DNA of 64,000 nucleotides, from the NCBI GenBank assembly GCA_964017145.1, contig OZ024842.1, positions 310,001 to 374,000 on the forward strand, in the 5' to 3' direction. The stretch's first letter is position 1; every line of letters starts with the position of its first letter. The notes beneath the pieces are model-generated. The model did no database searches, was not told the origin of the DNA, and saw only the letters and a list, made by a program, of their open reading frames with translations. A program made the translations under genes and the position numbers. Below, piece by piece: positions 57,772 to 64,000 of this stretch. Source of the stretch: Agrocybe praecox (lineage: Eukaryota > Basidiomycota > Agaricomycetes > Agaricales > Agrocybaceae).

Positions 57772-59472
57772 ATGCCTCCTCGTGCACATACCTGGAGCAA
57801 TTCAGTGGAAGATTGGCTTCTCCGCAAAATCTTTTTTTTGGCCACCCAAAACTGCCGCCAGGATGTGGGGCTCGAAATGCTCCGAAACACCAGTCAGGTC
57901 TGTTCGATCTGGCGGAGGGTTGCAAGCAGCTCGCCCACTCTATGGGGTCGTTTAATGGACCTCGATTCACTTGAAAATAAAAGTGCTGAATGGAGAAATT
58001 TGGTGATCAAACGGACAGCCGAAGAAGACCTATACATAACTGCTTCGTTACATCAACACACCTCGTCAACCTACGTCGAACTCGTCGTTCGATGCAATTG
58101 GAATCGCATACATTCGCTCAAAATTAACATCGTGGGTCAAGGAGAAATTGGAACCTCGTTATGGCTGACACTTCAGCGTCCGGCACCCCGTTTGACTTAT
58201 TTTGAGTTGGACTTTGACGCCATCCATAGAAGACCTCCTTGTCTATACGACGGATCCTTTAGCCTATTTGGCTTCAATGCCCCTCTTCTCACATCACTTC
58301 ATGCACCAGGGCTATACATTACCAAATCAAGCTTCGAATCAGGCTTCCACCAACTATCCACACTCACGCTCACCGCCATCTCCAGTTCCCTAGAAATTCT
58401 TGAAATATTGGCCTGCTTACCAGAGCTCGAGTCCCTGAGAAGCTACACGCATGGGATTGCTTCCACACATGTCAATCACCTTCCGTTCATCAATCTCCCA
58501 AAGCTGCAGGAGATAACTATCGAGGAATCGTCGCCGAGTTGCGCAGCATGGCTTACCGTGCTCAAACACACTCTGGTACATAATGCATGCACACTCGACT
58601 TCCGATCAGATGGGGTACCCGTACGCTCTGATTCTATTCTACAATCAGATCTCGATCTCTTCGAGTTTGTATTCTCTCGCTTTCTGGCATACCACTTCAG
58701 CTCAAAAGTAACAGCAAGCCTTGAGTTAATATTTGATTCCACATATTTTCAGATTCACGATATCGGTATGGACAAATTATCACACACGGAGTCAACAAGC
58801 GTTCGAACAGAATTCGTCTTTCTGATGAATTGGCAGGGGGTTGCAAAATATATCATTTCGAGAATCACCCAGGTTATTTCGATGAAGATTAATATTCCAT
58901 ATATTAATCATCTGTACCTCTCCATTTCGAAACAAATACCAGACGCATCAACACTTGCCTTTTTTATACTCTCATTCTCCTCTTTGACATCGATCACTTT
59001 TGATGACCACGCATTTGCCCTATGTCATCTTGTATCCCAAGAAGTGTGGGAAACTGAAGGAACTACGATGTACCCTCTTCTCCACACCTGCACCTTTACC
59101 AAGGTGCCATACATCCCATTACTCAATCTATTCCTCAGTAGAAGAGTAACACAATCTGCCCCCATCAAAGTCATCGACTTCTCGGGATGCAAGTTATTAG
59201 ATTTGGCGCAGTATAACATGGAGTGCCTTAATTCGTACACCGGTATGACCATCCTGTATCCGACACCGTACCTCGAAATACAAGTGGACTCAAAAAGTGC
59301 AAGCACTGATTCAGGTTCAATTCGGAGACATATATGCGGGGTTGGAGAACCGAATGAATTGCACTTCTGTAACATGTTGGCGGCATTTCGAACCCAGGCT
59401 GATAGTGTGCACTCTGATGAGGACGAGTTTGATATGGACTGTAGTCATCATGGACAAGATAGAATGGGGTAA
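57772..59472 (+). CDS. F-box-like protein
   Basis: Single uninterrupted frame of 566 residues, unlike its intron-rich neighbours. The N-terminal region fits a degenerate F-box: LLRKIFFLATQ (residues 16-26) and VCSIWRRVASSSPTLW (43-58), the usual second half of fungal F-box domains (V-C-x-x-W-R-x-x-A-x-x-x-P-x-L-W). The rest contains irregular leucine-rich stretches (LTSLHAPGLYI, LSTLTLTAISSSLEIL, LPKLQEITIEESSP, FSSLTSITFDD) typical of the LRR-like partner region. The acidic end is SDEDEFDMDC. Expected role: substrate receptor of an SCF ubiquitin ligase; target unknown. Such genes are strongly expanded in agaricomycetes. Confidence 0.8.
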   Translation: MPPRAHTWSNSVEDWLLRKIFFLATQNCRQDVGLEMLRNTSQVCSIWRRVASSSPTLWGRLMDLDSLENKSAEWRNLVIKRTAEEDLYITASLHQHTSSTYVELVVRCNWNRIHSLKINIVGQGEIGTSLWLTLQRPAPRLTYFELDFDAIHRRPPCLYDGSFSLFGFNAPLLTSLHAPGLYITKSSFESGFHQLSTLTLTAISSSLEILEILACLPELESLRSYTHGIASTHVNHLPFINLPKLQEITIEESSPSCAAWLTVLKHTLVHNACTLDFRSDGVPVRSDSILQSDLDLFEFVFSRFLAYHFSSKVTASLELIFDSTYFQIHDIGMDKLSHTESTSVRTEFVFLMNWQGVAKYIISRITQVISMKINIPYINHLYLSISKQIPDASTLAFFILSFSSLTSITFDDHAFALCHLVSQEVWETEGTTMYPLLHTCTFTKVPYIPLLNLFLSRRVTQSAPIKVIDFSGCKLLDLAQYNMECLNSYTGMTILYPTPYLEIQVDSKSASTDSGSIRRHICGVGEPNELHFCNMLAAFRTQADSVHSDEDEFDMDCSHHGQDRMG

Positions 59473-60043
59473 ATAATACTTATGCCATGGATGTAGTACT
59501 ACCAGAAAACATTTTACGAGTTTTGACTCATGCGCGTGCAGGGAAAAGATGTTGTTTACATTCGTATTTTGTTATTCTACCACTGGTCGTACTCAAACTC
59601 ACTGTACTTCATTTACTTCATTCTGGGATGATTCGGGAAAATTATCTAAAAAAAGAGCGCTCGACACTTTGGGGTTAAGCGTACCCTTTATCTTTTTCGA
59701 GAGTCGCTTTTTGGCGTTAAGTCTATATTTCAACGTAAATGAGCGCTGCGTATTGTTCTTCGAGCAGAACCTACTCACAGATTCAATACAGCGTTCGCAT
59801 ACACTTAACATATGCAAGTACAATTATCAGTCATTTTGCAAAGTATCATTCGAAATGAAACTTACACCCAGGAACCGAGAAGTCGATGGCCAAGCACACC
59901 GCCGACGATGGCTTTGCAACATACTAGAGATTTAACAAATATTTATAAGAATATTAACAGTTGTATTCATCGATCTGCTCACCAAAGAAATGGTGATTAT
60001 CGTGGTTAAACTAATGTTATTCGTCAGCCAAAATAGTACGAAA
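59473..60043. other. Intergenic
   Basis: The frame at 59549-59935 has no domain and no exon context; not called. Confidence 0.4.
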
Positions 60044-61663
60044 TTAGAGTATAAAGTCATCATACGCAGTTAACATTGCCGTCGCAATGAAATAATATGC
60101 CAGATTGTTGACCACCGCGGAGACTTTCGATTTCCTGTGTTCACAACAGGTTAAGCCGATTTTGGTAATACGCTTCGATTGGTAGCGGAAAAAAACGTAC
60201 TTTTCCAGAATATCATCACTTACGCACATCTTGAATAAGATATACGAAAGTACTCCAGCGATCGTCATATCGACCATTACGATTGATCCATGCGCGATGT
60301 AGAGGATGAGCTGCATCAGGCGACGTCATTGGTAAAAGCGTGAATAGTCGGTTTTTTTAAAGAAAGAATCAATATATAATCTGACCTGCATTGATTTTGA
60401 GGATGAGCTAAAGACCCCTGGGACCTCAACCCTAATAACATCGTTTTATTTAACAAGATTGGAAGAAATATTCATGGAGATTAATTACTTACATGTACGC
60501 AAGGTATGCTACGTGTAGCGCGTGTAAGAAAATCGTCTTTTGCTCGCTTTAGTGTTATAAAAAGGACGACGCACCACCTCCAACGGCTACAGAGTAAAGA
60601 CGTCATATGAGAGAAGATAACTTGAAAAAGCGCAGCATACCTAGCAAATATACGAAAATCGTGAACGACATTCCCTATAATAAAATGGAATTAAACTCAG
60701 AATATGCAACACATTCGTCTTCCGACGCGATTACCCTGATTAACTTCATCCGCATCCCGTCTACTAGGAGATTCTGTGAAACTAACGTATATCGATAAGC
60801 GCGAAGTATAGCAAAGGCCAACACTCTACTTACCTATCCATATGAGGCGGAGGTAGAATCTAACAGAAGCAAAGTCAACGAACGCGACAGAATACAGTAC
60901 GACGAAGGCACCGACTTACGTTTGCACCCAAATCAACATAAACATCTGTACCATGTGCGTCAGATCATGAACATATGGAATGCCATCTTATTACAGACAG
61001 AACACTTGAGGAAAGAAACTTACTTTGGTCACTTGCGTTCCCTATATTCAGTGAGCCCGCGTTCAATTGTAGAAGAAACGGTTTAAGAAGGGGGGATACA
61101 GACTTTAACAGCCCTAGAACAAAAGATAGCACAGTCCATAAGTAAGAAAATGGACAAGAAAAAATTGGGACGCACCACACAAACGAACGATTCCCGAAAT
61201 GGCTCGAGTTTACGATCGAGGTGTACATCGCCGCCGCCGAAAAAATGTAATAGACCAGATGCAAAACACTGTTATTTGTAAGATGTCGGAGAGTGGACCA
61301 ACAAAAGCGAAGTTGTATGTCGCTTACAATACAGACACGACCTATTAATCGGTAGGTTGAAAATACATATGAATGTGAAAATGCTACGAAAGATGAATGT
61401 GAACTTCATGCGGGATATGTGCACTTACGAACAGTTTACGATATAGCTGGTCTTCGCGATAGCGCATAAAGTATTGTTGCGTTTGAAGAATCACCGCACC
61501 GAACAGTCTGGGAAAAACGAATAAGTATTCCGAGCACACACGAAAGTGGCGAAGCCGAAAAAGAAGTCAGGGTGACGACGTACAAAGACCCAATCAAAAA
61601 TCCAATGAACGCAATACCGATATTATCCGGAATGCTGAGATCTATTCGGTCAGTAGGAGACAT
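60044..61663 (-). CDS. DUF6534-like multi-pass membrane protein (middle exons provisional)
   Basis: Well-supported 5' exons are 61584-61663 (MSPTDRIDLSIPDNIGIAFI then GFLIGS), 61429-61507 (LFGAVILQTQQYFMRYREDQ), 61328-61341 and one starting at 61268 (VLHLVYYIFSAAAMYTSI). They match the first two spans of the fungal DUF6534 family, where a short first span is followed by Q-x-x-x-Y-x-x-x-Y and then a second span. Downstream pieces near 60840-61040 read MFMLIWVQTFYLRLIWI. The 3' region 60044-60316 reads MVDMTIAGVLSYILFK, then a polar segment and a last span ending at the stop at 60044. Joins between 61200 and 60320 are not settled. Function unknown. Confidence 0.5.
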
Positions 61664-61875
61664 AATCGTATCGTATCGTATAGTGAGTGGTTTAGAGCAA
61701 AATAAAATTGAGCCATGAAAGAACATCGATGGGCCTTTATAGGGCTGATTCGGACCCTATGCCGGCAATGGAAGCTTCGTCTTTTCATCTGCGACAGCGG
61801 CTCCAAGAGTCTAATACGAAATAAGGGTTTATTGGGTTGACCACGAGGCAGATAGTGACAACGTAGTGTACATGG

Positions 61876-63864
61876 CTAGGCCAATGCATATTCATCAATT
61901 GAACGAGGGAAACGAAATGTATCCAGAGGATCGTATCGCCTTTTTACATCCTGAAGTCTCTTATAATGGGCCCCATAATATTGCCGTTGCCCTACGTACG
62001 CAAGGAGGCTCATAAGAAAATTAAACCAAAGTCAGAGCTATAATAGAACTCACAATCATCTATCCTGTCGTCGATGTAATTCAAGTACGCCCTGGAATGG
62101 TACGACGTTTCAACGGAGAAAACGGAGAAAATATGTGTCATGGAGAACACACGCACCCATATTCCCACCCACGTGGATTGTTCAAAATGATGCTGTCAAC
62201 CATGCCTATAGAGCGGAGGAGAATTACGATAAGTATGTCATTGACGATGAGGTAAGAAGAAAGGTAAAATATGGAATAAAGAAAGTACCATCGAGGAGAG
62301 TAAACCCGTCCTGAGGAAATGGAGGCACTCCGCCATGAGCTGAGGTGTAGAATTGGAAGGTAAAAAGAGAGTTCCGATGGGCGAATGAAGTGGAATCCAA
62401 CGCGACTTTGTTAATGGCAGAAGTGGATCCTCCCCATATGTCGATATCAATGAACCAGCTCTATATGAAATTCAATATGTTAAAAAGATTTGATTCTGAG
62501 GGTACGTACAGTGCTCGCGTTAAATCCTTCATTTCCAAGGTAATTCATGAGTGCATTCCAGCTCGCGTTCGACATTGGAGCATCTTCAGGAATGGTCAGA
62601 CTCTTCGCATAGAAAGTGTCGTGCGTATCAGGGACTCCAGTCGTGTTCAGCCGCCCTATGCCGCCCCAGTTCTGTACGCTGGCGATGTATGTTCCTGTGG
62701 TTTGGCTCGACGTTCGCGGTGGAGGCATGGCGTCGAGGAACGGTTGGATAACGGCGTCGAGTCCTTCAACAGGCGCGTACCAGCCACCGGAGAATCCAAA
62801 TGACACTGATCCATTCGTCGTCGAGGGTCTAAGGATGCCTGCGGCACCAAGCTCTGCTGGGAGAGGTGCCGTTTCGGACATGACGAAAGATTGGAAGGCC
62901 AAACCAGCTGCAGTCGCAGCTGACGAGTTCATGTCCCAGCTATATCTGAATACGGTAGCTGAAGGTGGTGCGGGAAACGTGGTTGCGTGGATGGTGGTTA
63001 CAACACCGAACGATGATGAGGATCCTCTGAGGGCCTTGGATGCAAGGTGAATAAGAGTATCCTTCATTAACAATTTTGCAATAACATACCCAGAAAAGGT
63101 CAGGATGGTTTGCTTCGGACGCCGTCAGCATAGTTCCATCAGCTAGAACGACATCCAGAGCAACAATCGTGTCTAGGGTCAAACCCCATGCCCTAGAAGT
63201 AAACCCATACCCGCCGTGTCCTAGAAGGATAGTTAGGTCGCACAAATCACACAAATCGACGTGATGTTTAACGTACCCGAATGACCACCCATACCAACAT
63301 ACGGACAGGTTCCATGAGGAAGCGCACGTCCTGCGTTATTCAAAGAAAGGGCAACATCTCCCAGCCTATTTCCTGCTCCAATACTCGCCACTCCTGTGTC
63401 TGCGTCGACGGTTACGTGCGTGAAATGTTGTAAATCGATGACGATCACAGCGTCCTTGTGATCGTCTGCTTCCTGACCCCCCACTCCGTTTGCAATGTAG
63501 CTGTGTCCACCGCTACGTGCAACTGCACGGAAGTTATGCTTCAAGCAAAGGCCGAGGATTTCTGATACCTGAAGGGGTGATTCTGGAAAGAATATCGCGT
63601 TTGGTTGTAAAATATATCTCAGATTGACTGGAAGTAATAAGCTATCAGTTTGCGAGATGGTCCAGAAGCTGAAGACAGAATTTACGCACAAGCTGCACTG
63701 GCATTAAGATATATCAAGTCTCCAGGGACAGTGACGCTGATGTTGAGGTGGTGTATTATGTCGAATGCATGAACTTTAGCTTGGGCGTTTGAGGGACATA
63801 TGCCGCATACCAATACAATCCATAAGAGGGATAGTACAGATGAAATATTGAAGATAACTCTCAT
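61876..63864 (-). CDS. Secreted FAD-linked oligosaccharide oxidase (AA7, BBE-like), gene 2
   Basis: Eight exons: 63690-63864, 63277-63627, 63090-63220, 62510-63034, 62289-62460, 62157-62205, 62054-62091 and 61876-61991; 1557 bases, 518 residues. The signal peptide is at residues 1 to about 27. RSGGHSY carries H100 and PHGTCPYVG carries C166, the expected double covalent FAD links. YGFTSRAWGLTLDTIVALDV and GGWYAPVEGLDAV match gene 1, and the BBE end reads YLNYIDDRIDDW then YYGAHYKRLQDVKRRYDPLD. Exons of 131, 172, 49 and 38 bases are the same length as in gene 1, whereas gene 1 has an extra intron right after RSGG. The substrate is unknown; an oligosaccharide oxidase role is inferred from the bicovalent FAD motif. 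Confidence 0.92.
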
Positions 63865-64000
63865 CGATAGCTCCTAGATGTATCCGTCTTAGAGCGTCAA
63901 ACAAGAGCGAAATAGAACGCATACATACAAGCGAGGCCGATGCCTACGTTATAAGTACCCAACTGCACGCGCCGGCAAGCCATGGATTCGCTCCCCTCTC
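63865..64000. other. Upstream region of oxidase gene 2
   Basis: A TTATAA-like box on the minus strand near 63950 lies 87 bases before the start. Nothing else seen. Confidence 0.3.

Noticed and set aside
59549..59935. 128-residue plus-strand frame
   Set aside because: No domain, no splice partners and a composition like the surrounding AT-rich DNA.

Overview
The window looks like nuclear DNA of an agaricomycete (mushroom-type) basidiomycete. Genes carry many introns of about 50-90 bp with GT-AG ends. Recognisable products are typical of that group: a GH35 beta-galactosidase with 22 exons, two secreted FAD-dependent AA7-type oligosaccharide oxidases, an F-box protein, multi-pass membrane proteins and several paralogous proteins of unknown function. 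There are Helitron and TIR transposons and extensive segmental duplication. I cannot place genus or species, and I see no rRNA or tRNA gene.

0-15 kb is a tandem duplication with units of about 6.5-7 kb (about 1.47-7.8 and 7.8-15.1 kb). Each unit carries one copy of a 139-residue, four-exon protein of unknown function, a dispersed repeat (called R here) and a multi-exon gene of an unrecognised family. A third copy of the 139-residue gene runs off the left edge on the minus strand. 15-20 kb holds more R repeat and one six-exon gene for a 602-residue unknown protein.

20-39 kb is a second, larger duplication: copy A (about 20.2-28.5 kb) and copy B (about 34.4-38.95 kb), in the same orientation. 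Each carries a 322-residue protein of unknown function followed by a six-exon, about 320-residue polytopic membrane protein. Between them lies an inverted third copy of the first gene with an in-frame stop. Copy A is interrupted by a nested pair of transposons: a 1.55-kb TIR element, with a Helitron inserted precisely in its target-site duplication. Copy B keeps the empty site, which fixes the ends of both elements.

39-42.8 kb is gene-poor and partly low-complexity. 42.8-64 kb is an ordinary gene-dense stretch: an MFS transporter, the GH35 beta-galactosidase, a small unknown protein, AA7 oxidase 1, a small charged protein, an intronless F-box protein, a DUF6534-like membrane protein and AA7 oxidase 2. 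The secreted beta-galactosidase and the two secreted oligosaccharide oxidases could act on the same plant or microbial glycans outside the cell; that link is inferred from proximity and shared strand only.

Gene models were built by hand from reading frames, splice sites and family resemblance. Exon sums divisible by three support the models marked as complete.
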